From the NCBI GenBank assembly GCA_000708835.1, contig DF236967.1:2822-66821 (forward strand): DNA of 64,000 nucleotides. Reading direction: 5' to 3'. The notes under the pieces are model-generated. The model searched no databases, was not told the DNA's origin, and saw only the letters and a list, made by a program, of their open reading frames with translations. The translations under genes and the position numbers were made by a program. Each line of letters begins with the position of its first letter. Positions within the stretch are counted from its first letter, which is position 1. The DNA is from Klebsormidium nitens (lineage: Eukaryota; Streptophyta; Klebsormidiophyceae; Klebsormidiales; Klebsormidiaceae). Positions 1-10,793 of the stretch are shown here, piece by piece.

Positions 1-15
1 CTGTTCAGCGCCGCT

Positions 16-1926
16 TCAGTACATCATGTAGTACTCGATGGAGTTGCATCGGCTGGCGAGGAGCATCTGTGGTCTCCAGTCGGCTTCTGCAGTGGGGTGA
101 TAGTTGCCCATCCACTCGCTGTAGACCACTCGTTGGTGACCTTCAGGGGAGTTGTGGCCCGGCTGGGCCCGGTAGGCAGCGATGACGTCGAAGAACCTGT
201 CGATGGGGAGGTGTTGTAGGGCGCGGAACTCGATGACGCCATCAGGGACGTCAGCGATGCCGCGGCACATCCAACCCGCCATCTGGAAGTCGATGGAGTT
301 GAGCCAGAAGTAGTAGTGGCCGGGGGCGAAGTCGTGCGGCCGCGTCACGAATTGGGCGTCCCATGCCAGCTGGCAGAAGGAGGGCTGGGCTTCCTCCTGG
401 CGCGGGTCGTAGACGTCGATTTTGAGGTGACGCCAGCGGGGGAAGATGTGAAGCTGGAGGGCTGACGTCACCGGGAGGAGGTTGTAGGACTTGATGCCGG
501 TGGTCGGGCCATAGTCCTCCGCGGGGGTCTGGTTCTTAGACTGGTTGGCAAACCAGTCGGTGATGACAGAGCTGGCGTCAGCGTACGGGCGCGTCTTCAG
601 CAGTTTGACGACGGTCCCGTCGCCGTTGGTGGTGAAGGTCTTCACGCGGCCCAACTGGAAGCAGTTGATGCCGTGCGTGTCGTAGTCGCTCCCGTTGTAC
701 CAGACAACTAGGTCTGGCACAACCCAGACTTTGTCGGCGGCGAGAATGCCGTTGTTGTAGAAGTTGCGGGAGCGTCCGTTGAATTCCTCCGGGGTGGGGG
801 CGTGGCGAATGGTGTTGCCCAGCGTCTGCCACGTGCCGCCCTCACAGGTGACGTGGCGGTCTTGGCCTGCGCTGTCGGTGAAGATGGGGATGTGCAACCC
901 CTGTTCCTGGAGCCACTGGGAGTGGGTGGAATCCATCGCCCCGCCTTCGATGGTTCCATCAAGCTGTCCGCCGGTGTGGACGACGCGCCTCTTGCCGTCG
1001 TAATCTCTGGCGTAACCGGTGTGGCTGAAGACGTCAGCGGCCTCCTTCCGCAGGGCGTCAGTCTGCTCCATGATTGGGCCACGTTCCGGGGGGTCCACCA
1101 GGGGGTGTTGCTGCGCCAGCCGCCGCAGCTCCTGTTGGATGGTTTCGCCCTGGGCAGCCACCTGCTGGACTGCGGGTTGGGCCTCCGTGGACGGCGGGGC
1201 CGCCGGGAGTGCGGTCGTCTGAGGGGTCGCCGTCGAGGGGGGTCCTTCTGCACCCGGGGCGCCTTCCGCGGCCGCTTCGCGGCCTTCCTGCACGCCCTGG
1301 GCACGTGGCTCCGCGGCCGCCACAGCTCCTGCCCCCGCCTCCTGCTCCTGAAGCGCCTGCGAGCGCCTGATGGCCTGATCCAACTCTTCTTCAAACTCGT
1401 CCCCCCTACCTGTGCCGCCGAGAGGGATCTCCGGGCGAGGGACCTCCCGCACTTCCTCCTCTGCTGCAAATTCGGGGCCTCCTTCTTCCAACGCCTCCTC
1501 GTCCACCGCCTGGCCCTCCTGGAATGGAATGATGACGTCTTCTGACGCCTCGCGCGCGCGCTCCGGGGGGTCCATCAGGACATCGGCACAGACTTTGGTG
1601 AGGCCCAAAACTGGCCACAACTGCAGCAGCTTGTTCTTCACCCGGTCATCACCGGCCGCCAACTCGAGCTGCATCACCCGGTACTTGGGTAGCATCGCCA
1701 TCAGCTGAGCCGCGTCGGGGGCTCCCTCCATCTTGCTGCAGACTTCCCGAAGGATTTCGATTTCACGCCGCTTCAGCAGTGGTACGGAGAGCAGGGGCAC
1801 CGCCTTCTGGGCCGTCGCAATCTCCTCCTCCGTTGGGCCAAATGTCGTTTCGCTGGTGCCGCCGCAGGAAAAGGGGTCCTCTCCTTCGCTCGGTACCCAG
1901 GTGCGGGGCCATTTAGCCGCTGCCAT
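16..1926 (-). CDS. Additional retroelement ORF downstream of integrase, 636 aa, function unknown
   Basis: This is an uninterrupted 636-residue frame beginning with ATG at 1,926 and ending close to the window edge, on the same strand as pol and 775 bp beyond the integrase stop. Residues about 1-130 are mixed. About 130-270 are low-complexity and rich in Glu, Ala, Pro and Gln. The C-terminal half, from about 300, is richer in Trp, Tyr and Phe and looks globular. I see no signal peptide, membrane span, or zinc finger, so an envelope protein is unlikely. I do not recognise the family. It is the only large frame of the element without a stop or frameshift, so it may be under separate selection, be younger, or simply be undamaged by chance. 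It could also be a host or other mobile-element gene captured by the retrotransposon. Confidence 0.6.
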   Translation of the reverse strand: MAAAKWPRTWVPSEGEDPFSCGGTSETTFGPTEEEIATAQKAVPLLSVPLLKRREIEILREVCSKMEGAPDAAQLMAMLPKYRVMQLELAAGDDRVKNKLLQLWPVLGLTKVCADVLMDPPERAREASEDVIIPFQEGQAVDEEALEEGGPEFAAEEEVREVPRPEIPLGGTGRGDEFEEELDQAIRRSQALQEQEAGAGAVAAAEPRAQGVQEGREAAAEGAPGAEGPPSTATPQTTALPAAPPSTEAQPAVQQVAAQGETIQQELRRLAQQHPLVDPPERGPIMEQTDALRKEAADVFSHTGYARDYDGKRRVVHTGGQLDGTIEGGAMDSTHSQWLQEQGLHIPIFTDSAGQDRHVTCEGGTWQTLGNTIRHAPTPEEFNGRSRNFYNNGILAADKVWVVPDLVVWYNGSDYDTHGINCFQLGRVKTFTTNGDGTVVKLLKTRPYADASSVITDWFANQSKNQTPAEDYGPTTGIKSYNLLPVTSALQLHIFPRWRHLKIDVYDPRQEEAQPSFCQLAWDAQFVTRPHDFAPGHYYFWLNSIDFQMAGWMCRGIADVPDGVIEFRALQHLPIDRFFDVIAAYRAQPGHNSPEGHQRVVYSEWMGNYHPTAEADWRPQMLLASRCNSIEYYMMY

Positions 1927-2701
1927 GGTGGGGTGCTGTAATTGGTGCAGGAGGGATCCTGCTGATCGGGGGCTGTTCGACTGGGATGGGAACGATAAGC
2001 TAGAGGAGCCAGACGCCAGCGCTATGAGAAGAACGGATTCTGAGATGGGTGTTTTGAGAATGTGGGAATGAGGGAAGCTGGCGGTTTGGACGAGAGGACG
2101 AAGCTACAGAAGGAAGTAAGGCTGTAGCCTCGAAGTGTAGGGGGAGCTAGCTCTAAGAATGGAAGAGTCTACTTTCGGCAGAGTAGATTGATGGCTGGGC
2201 TCCCGGACTTGTCGCGTAGACCCGAAAATGGCGGCGAACCGAACCAATACGAGAGAAAGTTGTCTCGGCCTACTCTCGTAGCTATCCTCGGGTTCTGACG
2301 AATGATTCTGCGGCGTTTGGGCTCTCGGGGAAGCTCTGCAGGCTCCCCGCTGACCTTTGTCAGGTCAACGTTGGGGGTCAAACTAGTCAACCTTTACTAA
2401 ATCGAGCCCGCGGGTCTTGGGTCTTTTCCGAGGTTGCAACTATTGGGATTCTACGAGAGCGTCGGGCGTCTGCCTGATAAGGTTCTATCTGAGAGGAAGT
2501 GTCTCCGGTTTCTACTGCTACGAGAGGGCTTACTACTGAACTGGAATCGACTGGGTCTTCCTAGGTGACCTGCGGGGTCTGCTAACTTTTAAATCGACTA
2601 ATCCTATTGTCACCGTAGATCGAAACCCTAGCGGTTATGCGCGCGCGTCGACCGGGTTTTGAAGTCGACCGCGTAACTCGGGGACCGGGCGCGTCGGGGG
2701 A
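1927..2701 (-). other. Non-coding stretch between integrase and the additional ORF
   Basis: No convincing coding frame is visible. The octamer TACGAGAG or its reverse complement occurs four times (near 2,249, 2,272, 2,449 and 2,519). The last 150 bases before the additional ORF are pyrimidine-rich on the minus strand, like a leader, so the region may hold a promoter or splice acceptor for that ORF. It does not match the right-hand LTR. Confidence 0.4.
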
Positions 2702-3517
2702 TCACTCGCCGGCCGCCGGCTCGCGATGTTCGTGAATCAGGGTCACGTGGCGAGTCCAGCAAAGTTGATTGGCGTCCTCCAGGATGGCGACTTGCGCGTT
2801 GTCGTCCATGAAGCCGACGAATTGGTAGGGCCCTTCCCAGCCCAGGTCCAGCGGGTGTTGTTTGCGGGTCTTCCGCATGACGACTTTGTAGCCAGGCGCC
2901 AAGTTGGACGCGCGGTAAACGCCTCGGTGTTGGCGCTTCTTGAAGGCTTCGATCGCCTTTTGCTGGCGCACGTCCTGGTTAAAGGCCGCCGCTCGGTAAA
3001 TCTGCGCCTGGCGGGTCGCGCGGAGTAGGGCGTTAAGCCTCTGTGTTGCCACAATGTCCTCCAGGCAGCGGCCAGTGACGTCATCGACCTCCTCGTCGGT
3101 GGCCGCCAGAGTGGTTTTGTAGCGCTGGGCGAACAGTCGTTCCACCGGGAGCACCGGGTGGCGGCCGTACACCATGTGAAACGCCGAGAAGAGGGTGGCG
3201 CCCCGCACGCAGATTCGATGAGCGAACAGCAAGTCGTAGAAGTAGCGCGGCCAGTCGTCGCCGTAGCGAGCTTGAAGCTTGCGCAGCCCCCGCTTGAAGT
3301 GCTTGACCGCTGATTTCGCCAGGCCGTTGATCCAGGGGGAATACGCCGGTAGGGGTTGGATGTAAGTGCCTTTCTCCTGGCACAGGCTTTTGACAGCGCC
3401 CACCGAGAGTGCGTTGTCCATGGTGATGACCGCCGGGGAGCCATGATGGCTGAATAGTTCGCGCCGAAGGAAATCCGCTACTTCCTCGGTATCATTCCGA
3501 GCGCAGAAGGCCGCCAA
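2702..3517 (-). pseudogene. Integrase, C-terminal part (catalytic core second half and GPY/F module)
   Basis: This frame carries the second half of the retroviral-type integrase core (rve) and the C-terminal domain. The second catalytic Asp is visible in ITMDNALSVG. The third acidic residue should follow in the P-x-NG-x-A-E signature, but the sequence reads WINGLAKSAV, with Lys in place of Glu. Further on, LGWEGPYQFVGF is the GPY/F module typical of gypsy integrases. I see no chromodomain. The frame is offset from the preceding integrase segment, which overlaps it by 26 bases, so a one-base indel near 3,520 separates the two halves. It is non-functional as written. Confidence 0.85.
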
Positions 3518-5171
3518 GGACGTAATGCGTGTGGTAGTCCTCTAGGAGCGCCACGTATCGGTAGCCTTCCTTCGTGGGAGGAAAGGGGCCCAGCAGATCC
3601 AGGCCCACCTTTTCCCAGGGGAGGTCCGTCTCGGTGGGCACCAAGGTCCGATTGTCCGAGCGCTCCGTGGTGGGTTGGTTCGCCAGCTGGCACAGCGGGC
3701 ACGTGACCACGTGGTCCGTGATGTCCTTGCCCATTCCGTGCCAGTAGAAGCGGTCGGTGATCAGCTTGCGGGTCTGTTTGTCGTTAGGGTGGCCGTTTTG
3801 GTTATGCAGGTGGTACATAACCGACTCCGCTTCTGCCTTCGTCAGGACGGGCCTTCGAATGGTGTCCGGGGGCGGCGCTTGGTTGGGTTGCGCCTTCGGG
3901 GAAGCCAGGCAATAAAGCCGTTCGCCCTCCTGATGGTACATTTTGGATCGGTCGCGGATTTGGCGTCGGAGGTCCTTCCTTCGGGTTACTGACTCGCTGT
4001 GGAAGGAGGGAAGGTAGCCGGTTTTGAGGTAGTACGCCACGTCAATGTCTCCGATGACGTACTCCATCAGGTCTGGAGTTGGGAAGCTCGACAGGTCGAA
4101 GGGGGGTGGGTTGTCGAGTTCGGGCGCCGGCAAAGGGGGGATGGCAGCTTCCGTTGGTTCCGGCGGTACGTTCTTCGAGAGTTCGATCTCCTGCTGTAGG
4201 CCCTGCCGAAGGTGCTGAACAGTGGTCTTCACTCGTTGAAGTGCGTCGGCCGCCGTGAGGTTGGGGTCTTGTTGAACTAGCGTGAGCGCCACTCGCTCGG
4301 TGAGAGTCGCCGCTCTCACCAGGCTGTCGTCCCCTCCATTTCGGTGAAACTTCGCGGCTCGACTCCAGTCGACCATTCTGGCCTCCGTTAGTGCGTCTAG
4401 GTCTGGGAAGGTTGGGGGTGCTGGCGGCAGCTTCTTGGCCTCTTCGTGAGCTTGACATATTTCGAAAATGTCCCAGCCAAGCTGCGCGTCTAGCAGCTTC
4501 ACCTCGTCTAGCCTCAGATCCGGGTCCAGCTTCGTTGGTAGGAGGGGTGCTGACGTCAGCGTCGGGGAGAGATCGGCGCTGTCCGGGGGTCCAGCCTCCG
4601 GTGGTGACGTCATGACGAGGGCGGTCCGGTCCTCCAACGCCAGGCGCTTAGTCGGGAGCTCCGTTTGGTCGCCTTCAGTCTCCGTTAGATTGCGCTTTTC
4701 TCCAAGGTTGACAGTCGCTGGGGGCCGCTCCAAGGGAGGTTCGTCCGAGGCGCTTCCCTTCTGCGGCTGTGCGTCCGCCGCGGGGGCTGCCAGCACCAAG
4801 CACGCCTCCGTTTCTCCGTCCGGGTCCGGTTGCTCTGTCGCCGCAGGCTCCGAAGTCGCGGCCGCCAGCGCCTTCGGTAGGGCTTCCGGTAAGTCTGTGG
4901 TGTGCTTCGAAGTCGCGGCCGCCAGCGTTGGTTCTTTTGATGCTGTCACCGCGCGCGTTTGTAGCGCAAAGTCTGGGTGCTGGGCGGCCCAAAGTCGGTA
5001 GGGGACTGCCACAGCTCCGTGTAACGCGCCGGCTGGTTCCGGTAATCGGTCCTTCTCGCCGTATGGAACGGCGGGGTGCTGCCGGGCCCAGTCCTCATAG
5101 CGTATGGTGGGTACACCTCTGTCCCCTTGCAATTCCGAGACGTCCCGGGCTCGGTCAATTGTACAAACCAA
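3492..5171 (-). pseudogene. Integrase, N-terminal part with preceding linker
   Basis: The first 370 or so residues are a Pro/Ala/Glu-rich linker with no domain I recognise. Near the end comes the HHCC zinc-binding domain (HLHNQNGH then CPLC), followed by the first part of the integrase core, with the first catalytic Asp in VGLDLLGPF. The frame ends after about 40 residues of the core because of the frameshift described for the downstream segment. It is in the same frame as the RNase H segment, separated from it by the TAA at 5,226-5,228. Confidence 0.85.
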
Positions 5172-5225
5172 AGGTGGAGTGCCCGGTTGATCTGTGGGTG
5201 GGGGGGAGGGAATTCGTGCTTTCCA

Positions 5226-6353
5226 TTAGTCGGTACTGGGCTCGCAGTAGTTGACCGTCGGGGCAGCTTCCACCAGTTCGCCGCCAAAGTGGGGTTGGTA
5301 CGTGGAGAAAACGTCGAGCGGGACGACATCGGGTTCCCACTCCGGCAGAGGTGGTGCGGCGCAAGACGTTTCGAATGAGGGGAGCCAGTCGGGGGCAAAA
5401 CCGTCTGCCAGAATCATATTGACCTCCGGCAAAGCGGCCTCCGTTTGGAGCTTGCGCGCGCGCGTTGGGCACTCCTGGTAGAAGTGTCCGGGTCGCGCAC
5501 AGTCGAAACACTCGCGGTGTTCGAATGGTGGGGGCGCGGGCGCGCGTCGGCGCGACCGTTCGATTGTGAGGACGGTGGGGGCCTCCGTGTGCGGCAGCTC
5601 GCCGGTGGGGAAGCTGGCGTAAGCGGGGAGGTCATCCCAGTCCGTCGGCGGGGGGTCGTCATGGGGGTGCCGGCTTAGCGGGTCCACGTTGCTGTGAATG
5701 CGTCCGGCGCGGTGCACAACGGTAAAGTTGTACTCCATCAGCTTCATGTGCCAGCGCGCCAACCGCCCGGTAAGGTTGCGTTGTTGGTGAAGATACACCA
5801 GCGGGTTGTGGTCCACCCGGCAGGTAAAGGTGGGCCCGCCATAGAGGTAAGGACGAAATTTGACGGTGATGGCCCACACCATTGCCAAAAGTTCGCCATC
5901 GGTGGTGGAATAGTTAACCTCAGCGCCGTGAAGGGAGCGCGAGGCGAATGCGACCGGGTGCTCTTTCCCGTCCCCGTCTAGTTGGCTGAGAGCGGCGCCG
6001 ATTCCGTCGGTGCTGTAGTCGGTGTAGACAATGAATGGCTTCGTCGGGTCCGGCCGCACGAGAATGGGGGCGGTGCAGAGCGCCTTCTTGAGAGTGGCGA
6101 ACGCGCGCGCTTGTTCGGGACTCCATTCAAACGCTGTGCCGAGCTTGGTCAGATGATGCAGGGGCTTCGCCGTTCGGGAGAAGTTGGCGATGAAGTGGCG
6201 GTAGTAGCCCACCATGCCGAGGAACGCGCGCACTTCGGAGACGTTAATTGGCGTCATCCAGCTGGCCACCGCCTTCACCTTCTCGGGGTCCGGCAAAAGC
6301 TGGTTTTCGCGGACGATGTGTCCGAGATGTTCGGCTTCGCTCGCGCCGAAGAG
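5226..6353 (-). pseudogene. RT thumb/connection and RNase H, followed by a CCHC zinc knuckle
   Basis: This segment continues in the frame of the upstream gag-pol ORF right after an in-frame TGA at 6,354-6,356. It starts with the end of RT and then RNase H. The acidic residues appear in YTDYSTDG, TTDGELLA, VDHNPL and NVDPLSR, so RNase H itself looks complete. After RNase H, 5,469-5,510 encodes a second zinc knuckle, CFDCARPGHFYQEC (C-x2-C-x4-H-x4-C), which is unusual at this place in a gypsy polyprotein. The frame stops at TAA 5,226-5,228, just before the integrase linker. Confidence 0.85.
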
Positions 6354-9300
6354 TCATTTGGTTGGGCAAAGTTTCAGGTTGATGGCCGCCAGTTTGGTGA
6401 GGATGGTGTCGAGGGCCTCCAGATGCTTCTCCCAGGCTTCAGTGTGCACGCACGTGTCGTCCAGGTATTGGGTCGCCACCGGCTCTGGTCCGTGAATCTC
6501 GTCGCTGAGCGTGATGTCCATCACGCGCTGGTAAGTCGCGGGCGCGCCGGTGAGACCAAACGGCATTCGCACGAATCCGCGCAGACCGTGGTGCGTGATA
6601 AACGCCGTCTTGTGGACGTCCTCGGGCGCCATGGGGATCTGCCAGTAGCCGGATTGAGCGTCCAGCATGGTGAAGTAGCGGGAGTTGCCCAGTTGGTCGA
6701 AGATGGCGTCGATTCGGGGCAGGGGGTAGTTGTCGGGCACCGTCACTTTGTTGAGGCCGCGAAAGTCGACGCAGAAACGCCATTTGCCGTTCTTCTTGCG
6801 CGCGAGCACCACGGCGGCGGCGAAGGGGCTCGCGCTGGGGCGGACAACGCCACACGCTTCCATGGGGCCCACTTGCTTGTCAATCTCCGCCTTTTCCGCG
6901 AAGCTTTGTCGGTAAGGTTGCATCTTGACGGGCTTGGAATCGCCGGTGTTGATGTGGTGGGCGAAGCCTTGGACAAGGCCCAAGTCGGTGGGGTCCCTGG
7001 AAAAGATGAGCGCGTGTTTCTCCAGGAGCGCCAGTATTTGCTCGCGTTGGGTGGGCTCCAGATTGTCCGCCAGACGGATCTGGGGTCGGACCGCTTCCCA
7101 GTGGGTCCGTCTTTCGGCATCGCTGACGTCAGCGTTGGCAGCAGGCGGCGGGAGAACCACCGTGGTGTTGACCTCCGGCATTTCGTCCGTCGCTCGGAAT
7201 GAGTTCGCGAAATCTTGCTGCTCGGCCTCCGTGAGATTAACGATTTGGAAGCCACGCCGCCGGCGAGTCGCGAGCGGCAGAAGTAGGGCGGTTTCGTCAT
7301 CCACCGGATGAAGAAGTTCGCCGTAGTGATGATGCTCAAAGCCCTCCGTGTAAAGTTGTGCCAGCATGGCGACGCGGGCGCGAGGCAGCAGGTTGTGCTC
7401 AAGGCTGAAACGAAGAAGACTCCGGGCTTCCGCCAAGGTGTGGAGTAGAATGGCACGGGTGACCGGCTTGCCTGTAGTCGGGGGCCCTTCCGGCGCTTGG
7501 TCAGGCGTGACGTCAGGTAGGGCCTCCGTTTCGCCGTGGTTCGCCGCAGGTGTGCAGCCGCTGGAGCTGTCCGCCGGAAACGTCGTCGAGGTAGATTCTG
7601 AGGGCTCCGAAAGGTCGGAAGACGGATCGCCTGAGCTGTAGTCTGCAGGCCCGCTGTCGTCGGAGGCCACCTGAAGGCGCGCCGAAGAAGCCGCTGATGA
7701 CGTCATAGCTGCGTCAACTGGTGGTCCGTTGGGGTCGGGCTCGCCTCCAGGGCCGCCGGGCTCGTTCTCTGATGGCAGACAACTTGGTGCTTCGATTTGA
7801 TACACCACTGGAACCGTGAGGGTTTGAGCCACATGCGCCTGGTAGATGAGTCCGGTGGGCGCGCCTTGGATCTGGCTGACTTCAAGTAGCGGGAGCGAAC
7901 GCCAAGCCTTCGTCTGGGGAAGCTTGAACCTGAAAAGGTCCGTTGAGTAGTCGATGACGCCGAACATGGCGCGTAGTGTGCCGACGCCGAGTAAAATCGG
8001 GTAGCGGAAGCCTTCCGCCACAATGAAGCGCGTGCGGACGTTGAGGTAGCGTCCGAATCCGACGATCGCGTCCACTCGTCCGATGCCGGTGCAGTCCGCG
8101 CCGTCGGCCACGTTAAAGCGCGCGCCGCCGCTGATGAGTTGCGCCTCTAGTCCCGACCTTCGGAAGTGGTCGGCGCTCATCATGTCAACATTAGCGCCGC
8201 TGTCAAGCCAAGCGATGGTCCGATGACCGTCAACTCCACCCATTTTAGCGGCCACTTTCGCAATAGAGCGCCGGGGGGCGTCGGGGTCGACCTCCAAGTA
8301 CTCTGCTGACGTCGTGATGATTGTGTTGACGGTCTCCACGGCGCGCAACGGGGGCAGCGTTGGGGGGCGTGGTCCGGCGGGGCGCTCCAACGTTTGTAGC
8401 GCTTTTCGAACGGTCGTTTGCAGGTCGCGAACGAGCTGGGGGCTGCCGTGCCGCACCGCCACCGCCATGGGCACCCAGTCTAAGGGAAAGCTTCCCTGAA
8501 TGGTTGGCCGGTTTGCCACGTAGGCTTGTGAAGAGGCCTGCCCGCCAGCGTCTCCGGTTGGTTCGCCCATCGGGGGAACTGGCGCCTTCGGTGGGGGTTT
8601 CGCCGGTCGTCGAGGTGGGGGCGTGGCTTTCGCGTTTACTGCAAGCGGGTTGCTTCCGTGGGGCGCCGGCGGAATCACTGGCCCCAAGTTGACGGGAAAA
8701 GGTTGGCGCTGCGCCGGGAGGAAGCGCCGGACTCCGTCAGCGACCTCCTCAGCAGCGTACACTTCGGCTAGGTGTGCGTCCTGGACAGTCTCGTCAGCAG
8801 CCAGCTCCAAGCTGTCGGCGCCGTCACAGGTGGCGGAGACAGTGTTGACAGAAGCTGGCGACTCAAAATCCGGTGGGGCTGAGTCGGACAAGTCGTCGTA
8901 CGGATCGTAATCATGAGCGTAGTCGTCGTCCTCTTCGTGGCACGTGCGGCAGGGGCACTCTCCTTCGATGAGGTTGGCGCCCTTCTGATCGGAGGGGTGT
9001 GGGCACTCTCGTCGTAGGTGACCGGGCTTCCCGCAGCCGTAGCAGAGGCGCGGCTTCCCTTCGTCGCGGCGCTGGCCGTTCCACGCGGGGCGGCCGCCGT
9101 TTTGACCCGCCCTGTTGTTGTTGAACCGATTGTCGCCGCCCCGGTTGTCGCGGTTGTAGCCGCGGTCTGGCTGCTGGCGCTCGGTGCTGACGTGGCGGTT
9201 GTTGTCGGGCTCCGCGGCTGGGGAGTTTGGCTCCAACGGTGGCGGGTCTTCTACGGAGCGCACCATCGCCCGCGGGGCGCGCTTCGACTTCTCCTCCACC

Positions 9301-9662
9301 GTTTCCTTCGGTTTACGGTTTTTCGCCTCGTGGGAAGTCGCCTCGGCCGCCAGGTCTTGTGATTTGACGCGGTAATTGAGGAACTCTGCGTCCACAATCG
9401 CTTGCTCCAGAGTGGCTGGCATCCGGGTGTTGACCTGCGACTTTAGCGGCTCGCCAAGTGCGTTGATGAAGATCGTAATCTTCACGTTCTCATCGTTGAT
9501 GTTGGCTTCAAAAATGCGGTCGCGAAGTCGTTGCGCGAAGTTGAGCAGGCCCTCCTTCTCGCCCATCTTCATACTTTGAAGCTCGAAGTAGCTCTGCGAC
9601 GAGTTGACCTTCGCGTAACGCTGTAGGAAAAGTCGTTTGAAGCCCTCCCAGTCGTCCACCAA
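6354..9662 (-). pseudogene. Gag C-terminal half, protease and reverse transcriptase
   Basis: This is a 1,102-codon open frame. Residues 1-100 hold the retrotransposon gag domain (WEGFKRLFLQRY). A nucleocapsid zinc knuckle CYGCGKPGHLRREC lies near residue 205. An acidic, proline-rich linker follows. The aspartic protease active site WLDSGAN is at about residue 487, and the reverse transcriptase fills the last 250 residues, with the catalytic YLDD at residues 1,066-1,069 (6,456-6,467). The frame closes at TGA 6,354-6,356, at a position where related elements have Cys (PTK-C-LFG), and the coding frame continues directly beyond it. The first codon, 9,662, is TTG and is not a real start: the gag frame continues upstream through about 9,780 and is lost at a frameshift. 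Confidence 0.9.
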
Positions 9663-9673
9663 GTTCGCGCCGG

Positions 9674-10762
9674 TCAGCTGGTAGTACTTGGTGTCCTCGG
9701 TGAAGTACCAAGACTCCGCTGCGTCTTGTAAATTGGCGGCGGCGGTGGTGACGAGCTGCGCGTTGGTAAACCCGGGGTAGCCCGCCTCGTCATTTCAAAA
9801 CGCGAGATAAAATCTCGCGCGCGCCGGCCTTCTTCTTCGATGGTCCCTTTGAAGGGCCTCCCAATCTTCTGTGCCTGGAAGATTTTGTGGGGTGCTTGGG
9901 GATTCTCCGAGGGCGGCGCTGGCCCATAGCTGGGAATCGGGGGTCCGTACATCGCCTGCAGCCCTGGGGGGCCGCTGTACGGAGCGCCGGGTCCGTGGCT
10001 GTAGATTCCGGTGGGGGCGTAGATGTATGCACCGTTCCGGCTGTCCGTTGGGGGGTGCTGTTGTGCGCCATAAGGACCGGCCATCGGGTAATGGGCGCCC
10101 GCCGGTGGTGGCGGCTGGTAGGGGGTCTGAGACGTCACGTAGCCGGGGTTGGTGTAAAACGGCGAGGATGACGCCGAGGGCGCGCCTGGGGGAGCCACAG
10201 GGGGTCCGCCAGCGCGTCCGTACTGGCCGGGTGGCACCGCGGTTGGGTTGAACGGAGCGCCCGGGTTCAACGGAACGCCATATGGGTGCTGCTGAACCGG
10301 CGGTTGGTACTTGGGGCCAACAGGTGGTACACCGTGGTTCTGGTACGCGTGGTAGCCTGGGCCCATCGGTGCTGACGTGGCAAAAGGTTGGGCTGGCGCC
10401 GGTGGTGGCGCAGAGGCGGCTGCGTGGGGGCTTCCTCCTGAAGACTCCAGGTTTGGTTGGCCGGTGGAGGCGTAAGCGCCAGAATGACCAGCGTGGAACG
10501 CAGGCGCCATGGTAGGAGGGACCTCCGAGGGTATTCTGGTCGCCGGAAAGGTCGGCTGATGATACACCGCCGGTCGGGGCCCTTCTGGCGCCACGTTCTC
10601 GCCGTTGGCGTGGCCGTAAGTAGGGGGCGCTCGCGAGGGGGTGCCTGCTTGGTTGAACGTCACGGAAGCGTGTTGTTCCGGGGAAGAGGGCCTCGGTGTG
10701 GTCTGTCCCCTTGCAACTCCAGGCACGGGGGACGTGGCAGGGGGTGCCATGGGGTGCTGCAC
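9674..10762 (-). pseudogene. Gag N-terminal region, Pro/Gly/Tyr-rich
   Basis: This is a 362-codon frame dominated by Pro, Gly, Ala, Tyr and Gln, looking like a disordered N-terminal arm of Gag. Near 9,795-9,870 it reaches RDFISRFEM, the start of the conserved gag domain. After that the sense frame shifts into the frame of the gag-pol ORF (which has an in-frame TGA just upstream), so an indel near 9,795 disrupts gag here. Its own first codon is GTG, which means the frame comes from further upstream. Confidence 0.7.
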
Positions 10763-10793
10763 AGAGGGTCTTCCGCGGGTAGCTTGAGTGACG

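Noticed and set aside
708-1545. Long open frames on both strands inside the additional retroelement ORF
   Set aside because: They overlap the 636-codon frame in GC-rich low-complexity DNA, are Arg/Ser/Pro-rich and look like frame shadows.
1927-2701. Possible 3' LTR directly after integrase
   Set aside because: No shared stretches with the 5' LTR at 11,292-12,254, and no polypurine tract before it.
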